This document shows, piece by piece, positions 45,841 to 55,520 of a stretch of 64,000 bases of DNA. The stretch lies in contig JBANAY010000003.1 in NCBI GenBank assembly GCA_037952775.1, positions 25,358,001 through 25,422,000 on the forward strand, read 5' to 3'. Made by a program: the position numbers and the translations under genes. The DNA is from Clonostachys chloroleuca. Its lineage: Eukaryota > Ascomycota > Sordariomycetes > Hypocreales > Bionectriaceae. The number at the start of each line of letters is the position of its first letter. Position 1 is the stretch's first letter. Under the pieces are notes generated by a model. The model saw nothing but the letters and a program-made list of their open reading frames with translations. It was not told where the DNA came from and made no database searches.

Positions 45841-47819
45841 TATGAGTAATCAATATTAGGATACGGTACGCTGGGTGCAGGAAGTTCCGCCTATCTCTGA
45901 GATCCTTGATATAATGAACAAATCTCAGTCTTGGTTTCCTCCACTATTTCCAGGCAAATGGCCTATAATCCATAGATCGAATTTCTTCTTCTTGTTGGTA
46001 CGTCGGACAGCCTTATGCTGCGAGGGCTAGGGCACTGTCTTCTCCCAGTTGAGTAGTCATTGCCAAAGCTCAGACCATGAAGGTCCGACGATCCTCTAGC
46101 CCCATCAATCATTGCCTTAGTTTGCACTCTCGAGTTTCAGAAGCCCGTTATGTATCGGGACGCGAGTCTCTAAGAGAAAGGGACTTGACAGCAGCTTGAG
46201 AGATTATTTGACATCCCTGACATGCGATATTACTTTGAGAAATTTGAGTTGGCAAAAGAATAATGTCTGTTTAGAGCCCTATCTCCGACTTATACCTAAG
46301 TATCAGTGTAAATCCCGCGTCTTCAGATCCATATCCTACTTTCGGTGGTTTGTGCTCAATTGGGACTTGTATTGTTCTCGTAGAATCCAAAAGCAACTCC
46401 GTCAAACATGACGCCAAATCACAACCAGTTTGCCCTCTTTCCCTGTACATCTAATCACACCCATGGCATTGGTCGGATGTGTAGATCAATGACTTGATCT
46501 TTGAAGATCCAACAGAGTTCCATGCGACTTCGAGTTTGAAACGCAAGAGGAAATGAATAACAAAGGCTTAAGGTGGCAAAACGAACCGGGCTTCCTTCCA
46601 TCAAATATTGTCACCGGCTCAATAAGCGCTCACCTACCATTTTGTGATTGAGGGATATTTTCCATTGCATAATTTGATTGATGAGTCCGGGATGGGTTGA
46701 CCGTTCCATGTCAGTGCGTTTTCGCCAAGGACTGCTGTTGCAAGATTACCTTTCTGGTCGCACACACTAGAACAGGAGTTGGTTAGAAATGGAACGAAAT
46801 TTTCATACCAAGACGTGATCTTTTGTTGTGTGAGATGCAGAAAATTGATTTAGATCTCGTCCTGACTGCCATTATTTCGCCTGATTGAAATGCTGCTCAA
46901 GGGAGTAAGAATTACTCAATTTCCGGGGGAGAAAGAGTCCTCCTAGGAAGCTATGCTAGCTGCTACTTTCATTCTGCTTCACCGGGTAGGTTCCGGCAGG
47001 ATGTTGGCCGACCATTCATGAGAATCAACATGCTCCCAGTGTGCTGTTTAGTTAGGCATAGTCTCTGAACACCTTAGCAGCTACTTTCCCCAAGCCCAAT
47101 ACCCGGCTGGCCTGCCTTGCAACATTCACACGACACAAGACATAGAAAGCAAGTAATCCCCATCGGGAACCCTTGGAAAGAATTAGACTTGTTAGCTTGA
47201 TCCTGCTCACTCGAGTCCACTTTTCCAAGCCTCTGTGGAGAGTCCTGAGAAGCCATCTGGCTGAAGTTCGTATTACTGGCTACATTGAAACGCTCATGGA
47301 ACTTTCGGAGACCTCAAGAGCACTTAACTGGGTCTCTGAACCCACCACCATGCAGTGCCAAGAGTGCCACGGATGATTTGTAAGGATTTACAGTGGCAAA
47401 TGATCACAAGGCAAGCAAGGATGAGATTTTCACGATCCACCTTCCGCTCTTTTCAGTGGGCTAGTTTTATCAGATCATCAGATAACTTTCCTCCCAACGT
47501 CCTTGCCCTGCAACTAACCCGCCCACACACATAGCCTCATGTAAGCACCAGCCAATGTAAACTCGCTCTACATGCTGCCTTATGGGTAACCTCGCTTCTG
47601 CTGTGCCGCCAAAACTTTCAACTCCCGAACATGGCAAGACGGCCGCATGCCAGGAGGGAAAAGTTCTCACGACAAGGGCCTATTCACCAAGCCGGATGGC
47701 TAATTCCGAGCGATTGTGCCGGTTTGCCCTCCGACGCCGAATCCTCGATCCTGCATTTTGACAGTGGGATGACTAGTACTTAAAGATCTGTCTCCCCTTT
47801 CTCCGTGCGTCATTATTGT
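45841..47819. other. Intergenic, no gene recognised
   Basis: About 2 kb between the transposon and the damaged transporter. Only short frames are seen, none recognised. It should include what was once the transporter's promoter. Confidence 0.5.
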
Positions 47820-49689
47820 ATCTTTCGTCCTGCCAGCCAGACTGTTGGCGCGAAGGACGAAACTGTAAATTCAGAGAAGGACCTGGAAAGCAGCGACCCT
47901 CCTACAAAGGACTCCGACAGCGACAAGATCTCAGAAGATGCCCAAGCCGGTGTTCGTGCAATCTAGGGCGCGACGAGTGTCTGGAGCAAATGGCATCTAG
48001 CTGCCGCCTACGCTAAGTGAGACCCCGTCCTCTACCCACTGTCTACCTCTGCTGCCTCTCATACTAATGATCAACACCGTGTAGTGTTTGGCTCATCTAT
48101 GTCGTTATAGCGATTCAGAGCAATGTCCAGCGGTCTCTTAACCCGTATGTGACGAGTGCGTTCAAGTTGCACTCACTCACAGCCACTATCGGCATTGTCT
48201 CAAGCATCATCGGGGGATTGTGCTACATCCCACTGTCCAATATTTTGGATACCTGGGGCCGACCCCAAGGTTTAGAAGTGACAGTGTTCTTTTGGATCAT
48301 TGGATTTGGCATGACGGCAGGATGCAATAATGTTGAGACATATGCTGCGGCACAAGTCTTCTCATCTATTGGGTTAGTTAAAACCCCCTACTTGGGATTT
48401 GTTTCTTTCAAGCTCAAAACACTAACCAATTTCAAGCGCTACTGGTGTCAGTTACACTATCACTGTCTTCATGTCAGACACATCTAGCCTCAAGTCTCGA
48501 GCTCTAGCGCTAGCTTTTGCCTCATCCCCTTACGCGGCATTTACCTGGGTCGGAGGTCCCATCGCACAGTCTCTGCTCAAGGGTGCCGGATGGAGATGGG
48601 GCATGGGTCTATGGGCCATCGTTTGCCGCGTCGCTGTCCTTCCTCTGGCCGGCCTGCTCTGGTGGAACCAGCGCAAGACCGAGAAGCTCGGTGTTATTCA
48701 GATGCCTGAGTACAATCTCACCTGGGCAGGGGTGAAGAACTACCTGATTGAGGTGGATATTGTCGGCTGTATCCTCTTAGCTGGCGGCATGGCTCTCTTC
48801 CTACTTCCTTTCAGCCTTTACTCTTATCAAGCCAATGAGTGGAGAAGCCCCATGATCATATGTATGATGGTCTTCGGGCTTCTTCTACTCGTCAGCTTCG
48901 TTCTATATGAGCGTTACGTGGCACCAGTGACATTCATACCCTTCCACCTGCTCATGGGCCGAACTGTATTCCTGACTAGTATCATGTTCATGTTCATCTA
49001 CTTCAATAGCAACTTGCGGGGTTCTTATTTCTCTAGCATGCTGCAAGTGGTTTGGGAATTGAATGTCGCAGAAGCAGGATACGTGAACTCTGCCCACAGA
49101 GTAACCCAGTTCCTGTGGGGAATAGCGGTTGGTTTTATTATCCACTGGTCCGGTCGCTTCAAGTGGGTTCAGCTCAGTCTTGGAGTTCCCCTGATGATGT
49201 TAGCCGTCGGCCTGATGTACCACTTCCATACTGACCAGGCTGCGGTCGGCTTGATCGTGATGACACAGATATTTGCTGGTGCCTCATCGGGGGCCGTCGT
49301 TATCTGTGGCGAAATGGCAATGATGTCTCCGTCTGACCATCAACACATTTGCTGGCATAATCGCTATCTTGAATCTCTTCTGTAGTATGGGTGGTGCTGT
49401 CGGTGGCACCGTGTCTGCCGCCATCTGGACTGGCGTTTTCCCTAAGAACTTAAAGGAGTATCTGCCTGAAGGAGCTAACATTGCCCCCATCTATGGAGAT
49501 TTGAAAGTGCAAATCGGCTATGTTTCGGGCTCTCCTGAGCGACTTGCCATCAAACGAGCTTATGCTGATTCCCAGAAGCTTATGTTTACTACCAGCTTGT
49601 GTCTTTTGGCTGGAGCTTTGATATGTGTCGTCTTCTGGAGAGACACTAAGGTTAAGCAGATCAAGCAGACAAAAGGTGTGGTTGCTTAA
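47820..49689 (+). pseudogene. MFS siderophore-iron transporter (Mir/Sit type), inactivated
   Basis: The sequence follows a siderophore transporter: an acidic N-terminal tail (ESSDPPTKDSDSDK), then NVWLIYVVIAIQSNVQRSLNPYVTSAF, FVSFK-type intron, MSDTSSLKSRALALAFASSP, SSMLQVVWELNVAEAGYV and HWSGRFKWVQLSLGVP. These transporters import ferric siderophores with protons. Damage seen: no ATG at the expected start near 47817, a TAG stop at 47964-47966 in the first exon inside an otherwise conserved GATSVWSKWHLAAAYA context, and one extra T in the run at 49348-49350 that shifts the frame at DHQH so the last block (ILNLFCSMGGAVGGTVSAAIW) is in another frame. Introns near 48016-48084 and 48373-48436 are still good. 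Because there are three independent defects, I call it a pseudogene. Confidence 0.8.
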
Positions 49690-50079
49690 AGCTACATTCA
49701 AGGTATTCGCAACCGATAATCCGATAGAATGTTCTGGGGTGGCTTAGCGATACTCCCCGAAGATGTATATGAGGATGGAAATGATACAAATCGCTTGCTT
49801 CATTGTGGACTAGGTCTCACTCGAATGTGGGTGACTCGAATTTTAGAAGGATATGACTTAGTGATATATATTTCTCAGCAGTGATTTTTCCACGCCCGAA
49901 AATACCGAGCCCACCGCTTATACCTTGATCCGTTAATAATATAAGGCGAAATGCACGACGGGTTCTTAGTGAAGCATTTACGTTTAATCCATACAGTAAG
50001 AGAAAAGAATAGCGTTGTCCAACGATGCTAGCGTGGAATCTACTTTGAAGACGTCTCTCGTCAAGGGCTTCAGCTGGGA
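49690..50079. other. Spacer between two pseudogenes
   Basis: About 400 bp, with no features seen. Confidence 0.5.
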
Positions 50080-51023
50080 ATGATCATGTCCTGCATGAGA
50101 TTGAAAAGTTGAAACTCACTTCCGCCACAACATTTAGCCGCCCAGAGTTCCAAAACGTTCTTTGGGCCGGCGTTTGTGGAGCATTTTCTCGAGGCACCGA
50201 AACACATTTCAGCGATGTAGACATCCTTGTCATCGAAGAACCCAGATTGCCATCTGAGCCGCCATCGTTTATCTATCTTGATGACTGCTTGCTGCGCGTC
50301 TGGAGCCGAAAGGTGGATGCCGATTTCATCTACTTAGGCGACTCAAATTCATCTGAGTCGCTTCCTTGTAGCAAGATGCATGACCTCATCGAAAGCCGAA
50401 CGATTTACATCCGAGACCGGAAAGCATGCTCAGAAGTTGCCCACTTTTGAAATATTTCGACAGAAAAGACTGCCGAAGCATATGCTCATTATTCGGAAAT
50501 TGTGAAGCGTATTGACCACCTGGGAGAGAAGTATGTTGCCGTCTCAATCGATGTAAGTTCGTCGAACGCCCCAAGTCCTTCTGTCAAGCGTTAATCGTCA
50601 TGCAACGTCCTTGTCAGCGAAGGATGTTTCGGAACAAGGAGAATTCCTTGCGCAGGTATCCTCTATCCCAAATGCATTTGGCGGGAAGCTCGACTATGAT
50701 GTAATGCATTGGCTTTTCAATTGGAATTCCTACCAAAAGTAGATGCAGCGCGCGCTCTCCTGAACTCATTGAAAGAGATTGCGGAGAATAATCCCCAACC
50801 CGAATTTCAGAAAAACCGCTTGTTCTGGGCACTACACCTCGTTCAGAGTCATGACAAGGATGGGCTCCCATATCTCTCGCGAAAGATTAAAGAATCGATC
50901 CTGCCGGGTCTTGCCGAAACGATGGAGCTTGGGACACGTATGGAGGACATATATACGCAAATAAGATCTGAACCGGTTGACTGGTGGATGAGACAAATGG
51001 CCAGGAGATTCCTCAGCTGGTAA
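50080..51023 (+). pseudogene. Nucleotidyltransferase-domain protein, disrupted
   Basis: The first part (VLWAGVCGAFSRGTETHFSD then VDILVIEEP) has the G-G/S...DxD pattern of a nucleotidyltransferase (NTP_transf_2-like), like orphan minimal enzymes that add a nucleotide to a small molecule or a protein. The frame then stops at a TGA (50448-50450) that lies inside coding-like sequence: the same frame continues as NISTEKTAEAYAHYSEIVKR and KYVAVSID. After an intron starting at 50553 (gtaagt), a block KDVSEQGEFLAQVSSIPNAF is followed by a second shift near 50700-50745, and the last part (LNSLKEIAENNPQPEFQKN to RRFLSW) is in another frame. The TGA could come from CGA or TGG. The disruptions suggest loss of function. 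Confidence 0.6.
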
Positions 51024-52041
51024 ATTCACAGCGTTGAATTATCACTGTCATTAACCCCTTCTTTTGATGATCTGATATTGGAACCCTTCCCTCGATTGTT
51101 AATGGTTGCGGCAGGGAGAATAATAGAAAGGCCAGGCAACAAGAAGTGTGTCCGAGGTAGCTAAGCAAAATCGTCTCATGAATGACATTCCCACGACTTT
51201 TTTCTTAAATGGTTGTCTGATGCGGGATTCCCAATGTCTCTAAACACTCCGGTATGTAGAACACCTTGAGACATAGAAGAAATAAGAAGTTTACTTCCAC
51301 ACCTTCCTCATCAAGAGGATGCCGTAGAAGGCAAGAAGTTGACAGCTAACGGGCACAAAAGAGAATATTACATCACAGACAGCCAGTTGGTATTTCACAG
51401 AGGCTACAAAGGTCTGAGTTTGATTAGTAGAACTTGTTGTTCTTTTACCAGAGCTCATAGTTCAATTCAGCGCTATGCTTGGTCATTTATTAGGGCTACA
51501 AAGTGCTCGACCTATTGTTTGTCACCAAAGCTTGGATCAATACTCTAGACCTAGCCCTTGTGAGTCCACTAAAATCAAACCTGATGCCGACCACTTTATT
51601 ACTTCACTGCTTACACGCCCTCAGAAAGAGCCAAGAATTTGATTTTTTCTGCTTCCTTTCCCCTTTGCTTAAAACAAGCAAGGTGTAGAGACTAGACCAT
51701 CAAAGTGGCTCAAAGTAGATCGGAACCAAGGGGCCCGGAGTTTCATCAGTGGCACCCCGCCCCATGATCTTCCCATCACATGAATAAGAAATCATGCTTT
51801 GTTCGATGGTTGGTTGAGACCTATTATAGGCCTTAAAGATGTCACAAATATCCACGAACCATGTCCATGCAGCTGCAGGGGTGGCAAAACAGCCTGGGAC
51901 AATCAGCTGACTGTAAGTATGGGAGCCATTTAGCCTGTTTTCTTGAATATATATGAGAGACCAGCAGCACTAAGGAATATCCTAAGACTACAGATGATCT
52001 CAAGCTGGTTAGATATACTTAGATAACCAGACGCTTATTTT
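51024..52041. promoter_or_regulatory. Spacer and promoter of GH62 gene
   Basis: About 1 kb. It contains no recognised gene. A GGCTAAA box lies at 51929-51935, and a CCGGAG at 51735-51740 fits the CreA consensus SYGGRG. Confidence 0.4.
51929..51935 (-). promoter_or_regulatory. GGCTAAA box (XlnR/Xyr1-type site)
   Basis: The plus strand reads TTTAGCC, which is GGCTAAA on minus. This is the known core for the xylanolytic activators XlnR/Xyr1 of Eurotiales and Hypocreales. It is 107 bp upstream of the GH62 ATG at 52042. Confidence 0.45.
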
Positions 52042-53007
52042 ATGATGAAGTTCTCCGGCATCGCAACATTGTTGCTTGCAAGTCTGCAGGGCGCGCTTGC
52101 TCAATGCTCCCTTCCGTCGACTTACCGCTGGACATCAACCGGTTCTTTGGCTGAACCGAAGTCTGGATACGTCTCACTCAAAGACTTCACACACGTCACT
52201 TACAATGGGCAGAATCTTGTATATGCTACTAATCATGATACCGGAACTAAGTGGGGTTCTTTGAACTTTGGGCTCTTCTCCGACTGGAGTCAGATGGGTT
52301 CTGCCAGCCAAAATGTCATGAGCGCAGCTGCTGTCGCCCCAACTCTCTTCTACTTCCGCCCGAAGAATATTTGGGTTCTCGCATACCAGTGGGGTGCAAC
52401 CGCGTTCTCTTACAAAACCTCCTCAGATCCAACCAATGCGAATGGTTGGTCATCTGCGCAGCCGTTGTTTTCTGGAACTATTTCCGGCTCGTCAACCGGC
52501 CCTATAGACCAGGCTATCATCGGCGATTCGCAGAACATGTATCTGTTCTTCTGTGGCGACAACGGCAAGATCTACCGCAGCAGCATGGCAATTGGCAATT
52601 TCCCTGGGAATTTCGGCACTTCATCGACCATTATATTGAGTGACACCACCAACAACCTGTTTGAGGCTGTCCAAGTCTACACAGTCTCCAGCGGTGGATA
52701 CCTCATGATCGTCGAAGCCATCGGGTCGCAAGGACGATACTTCCGCTCCTTCACCGCGAGCAGCCTTGGTGGATCGTGGAGCCCACAGGCTGCGACTGAG
52801 TCGAATCCTTTTGCTGGCAAGGCAAACAGTGGCGCGACTTGGACCAACGACATTAGCCATGGCGAGTTGATCCGAAGCAACCCGGACCAGACCATGACAA
52901 TAGACCCCTGCAACTTAAAGTTCCTCTATCAAGGGCGATCGCCAAGCTCCGGTGGTGATTACGGACTTTTACCTTACCGTCCAGGGTTGCTTACTTTGCA
53001 GAGATGA
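52042..53007 (+). CDS. Alpha-L-arabinofuranosidase, glycoside hydrolase family 62
   Basis: An intronless 321-residue protein. The first 20-21 residues ([20 protein letters not shown]) are a signal peptide, then the mature enzyme starts [10 protein letters not shown]. The GH62 five-bladed propeller is complete, from [20 protein letters not shown] to the C-terminal [16 protein letters not shown]. The conserved Asp in SLKDF, the Asp in GPIDQ and the Glu in LFEAVQVY lie where the GH62 catalytic trio is expected. It should release arabinose side chains from arabinoxylan or arabinan outside the cell. There is no carbohydrate-binding module, so it is the short single-domain form. An XlnR-like box lies 107 bp upstream, and the AA9 gene follows in the same direction. 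Confidence 0.96.
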   Translation: MMKFSGIATLLLASLQGALAQCSLPSTYRWTSTGSLAEPKSGYVSLKDFTHVTYNGQNLVYATNHDTGTKWGSLNFGLFSDWSQMGSASQNVMSAAAVAPTLFYFRPKNIWVLAYQWGATAFSYKTSSDPTNANGWSSAQPLFSGTISGSSTGPIDQAIIGDSQNMYLFFCGDNGKIYRSSMAIGNFPGNFGTSSTIILSDTTNNLFEAVQVYTVSSGGYLMIVEAIGSQGRYFRSFTASSLGGSWSPQAATESNPFAGKANSGATWTNDISHGELIRSNPDQTMTIDPCNLKFLYQGRSPSSGGDYGLLPYRPGLLTLQR

Positions 53008-54566
53008 GGGACATGCAGAAGATCATCTTTGGCAAGCTCTTGTTAGACTTATGGCAGGAGGAAGTCTAACAAGAGGGACGAGATCAGTAGCAAATCTTTC
53101 GATGTTCTGTTTTCATATGTGAACTGAGGAGAGTCACTGTAGCCATGAGGATGGGTGTTTCACAGCCAGATCTATCATAAATTGAACATCTCATATGTGT
53201 GCTTCCAGAATCCACAATCAAGTACATTTTTGCACATGAAAGCTATCAATTGATGACAAGGCAGGGTGATAGCATACGGGGCAGCTGCTGGACAAGTAAA
53301 CTTTTACAATGGCTGGAAGACCGACAAAAATCCCGTTGAATATAGTGTTTCATCTTTTACAATAAGTCCTAGTCCTTCACACTGGAATACAACCAACCAG
53401 GGCCTCAGTTTCATGGTCAAAAGTTGGTTCCGTTGGACGGATAATATCGGGGGATGGCATGCAGTGTCCCGGCACTCGGCACGATTCGGGAAGCTAACAT
53501 GACAACACCCACAGAAGCGAAGAGCCGACAATGATACATCACATGCGGCTTCTTCCCTAAAGGGATATGATACGAAGCGACAAGAGGGAAAGAGAGCTGT
53601 TGCGAAGCAAGAGGAGCTGAATACGACATCATAGCGCAAGCCATACCGAATTGAGTACAGTCGGAACGACGATTCCGAAATTAAGGCGCGGATTCTGCAA
53701 CTGTGGGGTGTTTCCATTGTGCCATGTAAGCTCTTTTGGCGGCTGTATGATTGGCCCCGGTACTATGGTATCAGGCATAAGTAGAGGCTAAATTTCTTAA
53801 AATCGGGGGCCCCACAGTTTCCCGTCACAGTGAGACAGTTAGTAAAGTACTGTGATCCAGGGTATAGCTACCGCTGAATGATATCAGACTGAGCAAAAAC
53901 TGGTATTTTAATTGGCTGTAGGATATACAGTAAGTTGAAGTGATATTTTAGCTGATCGACTTGTAAATTGGCACAGTAGAGCTACAATAAAATGGGTCCT
54001 CATACAGGAAATTTGGCCCCTACTTATACCTGATACCATAGTAGATGTAACCGTTTCACTTTATTGCCGATATCTTTGTATACCTGGTCGAAATATGTAG
54101 TAAGATAACATCGTATTGTATTTTATGGCACCTGATCTAATTTTCCTTCTTTAGTAAGAGGGGTTCATACATTTGGTAAGCACACGAAGGCGAGGTGTAC
54201 TTGGAGTCTAGAACAGCTAAGATAGCTGAAGCTGAGCCAAGACCATTCTCAAACTTAACCTCGTAAACCTCTGACAGCCAAAGCTTGGCGGCTGCATATG
54301 CATGAATCCACCAAATCGCTTAAGATCAAAAGTAATGGCACTAGAGTTGAAGTATAAAGCCAGCGATATGGCCTCATGGAAACAGTTCTCCTCACCATAT
54401 CCTAGTATCAGCGAGTCTGTACCTGGTTTTGCCGTTGGTTCAGTATCTTTCGTTTAAGCTTATTCATTCATTTCTGATCAAGCCCAGGACGGCTTCATTT
54501 TTCGTCTCTATTTCTGTGCACGAAACAAATTTGACCCAAGGCCCGAATAACTCTACACAAGTGAAG
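53008..54566. promoter_or_regulatory. Spacer between GH62 and AA9
   Basis: About 1.56 kb, without a recognised gene (the frames at 53266-53502 and 53304-53717 look like chance). A GGCTAAA lies at 53786-53792 on plus, 774 bp upstream of the AA9 ATG. Around 53800-53830 the sequence ggggcccc-cag-tttc is similar to that at 51730-51745 upstream of GH62. Confidence 0.35.
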
Positions 54567-55520
54567 ATGAAGTTCCTTCTGGTCCTCAGCGCTCTTTCTC
54601 AACTGGCCTCTGCCCATTACTTCTTCGACAAGGTCATCTCCAACGGGGCCGCTACCGAGAAATACGTTCGCAAGTCAACTCGACCAACCGCGTACAATCC
54701 CATCAAGTTCTCTTCCAACCCGGCAGCAGACCTTCGAGACGGCTCAACCATTGACGGGCCCGATGCTCGCTGCAACCAGGGCGCCTTCACAAACGCCGCG
54801 AGCACAGATGTCTTGACCGTCGCTGCAGGTTCCGAGGTCCGTGTCCAGCTCGGTGTCGGTGCCACCATGCAGCACCCTGGCCCCGGCCTTGTATACATGT
54901 CACGTGCACCCAACGACAACGTCAAAGCCTACGATGGCTCTGGCGACTGGTTCAAGATTTTTGAGGAAGGTGTCTGCAGCCAGAGCGCAGACTTCACCAA
55001 GAACGCCTGGTGCACGTATGACAGAAACTGGCTCGCCGCTACCATCCCCTCCGACACACCCGCCGGCGAGTACCTCGTCCGCTTCGAGCACATTGGCATC
55101 CATCGCTCTCACGTGAACCAGCCTGAGCACTATGTCTCCTGCGTCCAGGTCAAGGTCACCGGGGGCGGCAGCGGGACTCCAAGTCCTACGGTCAAGTTCC
55201 CAGGCGCCTATAAATCCACCGACGGCTACGCCAACTTCAGCATTTACAATGGATACAAGGCTTTCACGATGCCCGGGCCCGCTGTCTGGGGAGGCGGCAA
55301 CTCTGGCTCTGGTAATTCAAACAAAGGGGCCGATGAAACCACCGTCCCGGCTTCTTCTGCCACTTCTGCTCCGGTCTCTTCTGAAACCCCTGTTCCAAGT
55401 TCTGGTGAAGGATGTGCCGCTCGGTTCGGCCAGTGCGGCGGGAAGTCGTTTGATGGTGCCAATTGCTGCGCCACTGGTCAATGCCGGGAGCTGAACCAGT
55501 GGTATTCCCAATGCGTTTAG
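54567..55520 (+). CDS. Lytic polysaccharide monooxygenase AA9 with CBM1
   Basis: An intronless 317-residue protein. The signal peptide MKFLLVLSALSQLASA is cleaved before His17, the N-terminal histidine of the copper brace. The second brace histidine is in MQHPGPGLVY (His103). The conserved C-terminal block of the catalytic domain is EHYVSCVQVKVTG, which includes the axial tyrosine region. A Ser/Thr/Pro/Gly-rich linker covers about residues 265-282, and residues 283-317 are a family 1 carbohydrate-binding module with its cysteines and aromatic residues (CAARFGQCGG, then CCATGQC and a terminal QWYSQCV). It should oxidatively cleave cellulose outside the cell with copper and O2/H2O2. Whether attack is at C1 or C4 cannot be seen. 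I chose the ATG at 54567 because it gives the histidine at the mature end; upstream codons in frame lack an ATG. Confidence 0.97.
   Translation: MKFLLVLSALSQLASAHYFFDKVISNGAATEKYVRKSTRPTAYNPIKFSSNPAADLRDGSTIDGPDARCNQGAFTNAASTDVLTVAAGSEVRVQLGVGATMQHPGPGLVYMSRAPNDNVKAYDGSGDWFKIFEEGVCSQSADFTKNAWCTYDRNWLAATIPSDTPAGEYLVRFEHIGIHRSHVNQPEHYVSCVQVKVTGGGSGTPSPTVKFPGAYKSTDGYANFSIYNGYKAFTMPGPAVWGGGNSGSGNSNKGADETTVPASSATSAPVSSETPVPSSGEGCAARFGQCGGKSFDGANCCATGQCRELNQWYSQCV

Noticed and set aside
53266..53717. Open frames after the GH62 gene, looking like a continuation
   Set aside because: The GH62 domain is complete before 53007. The translation here resembles neither GH62 nor a binding module.
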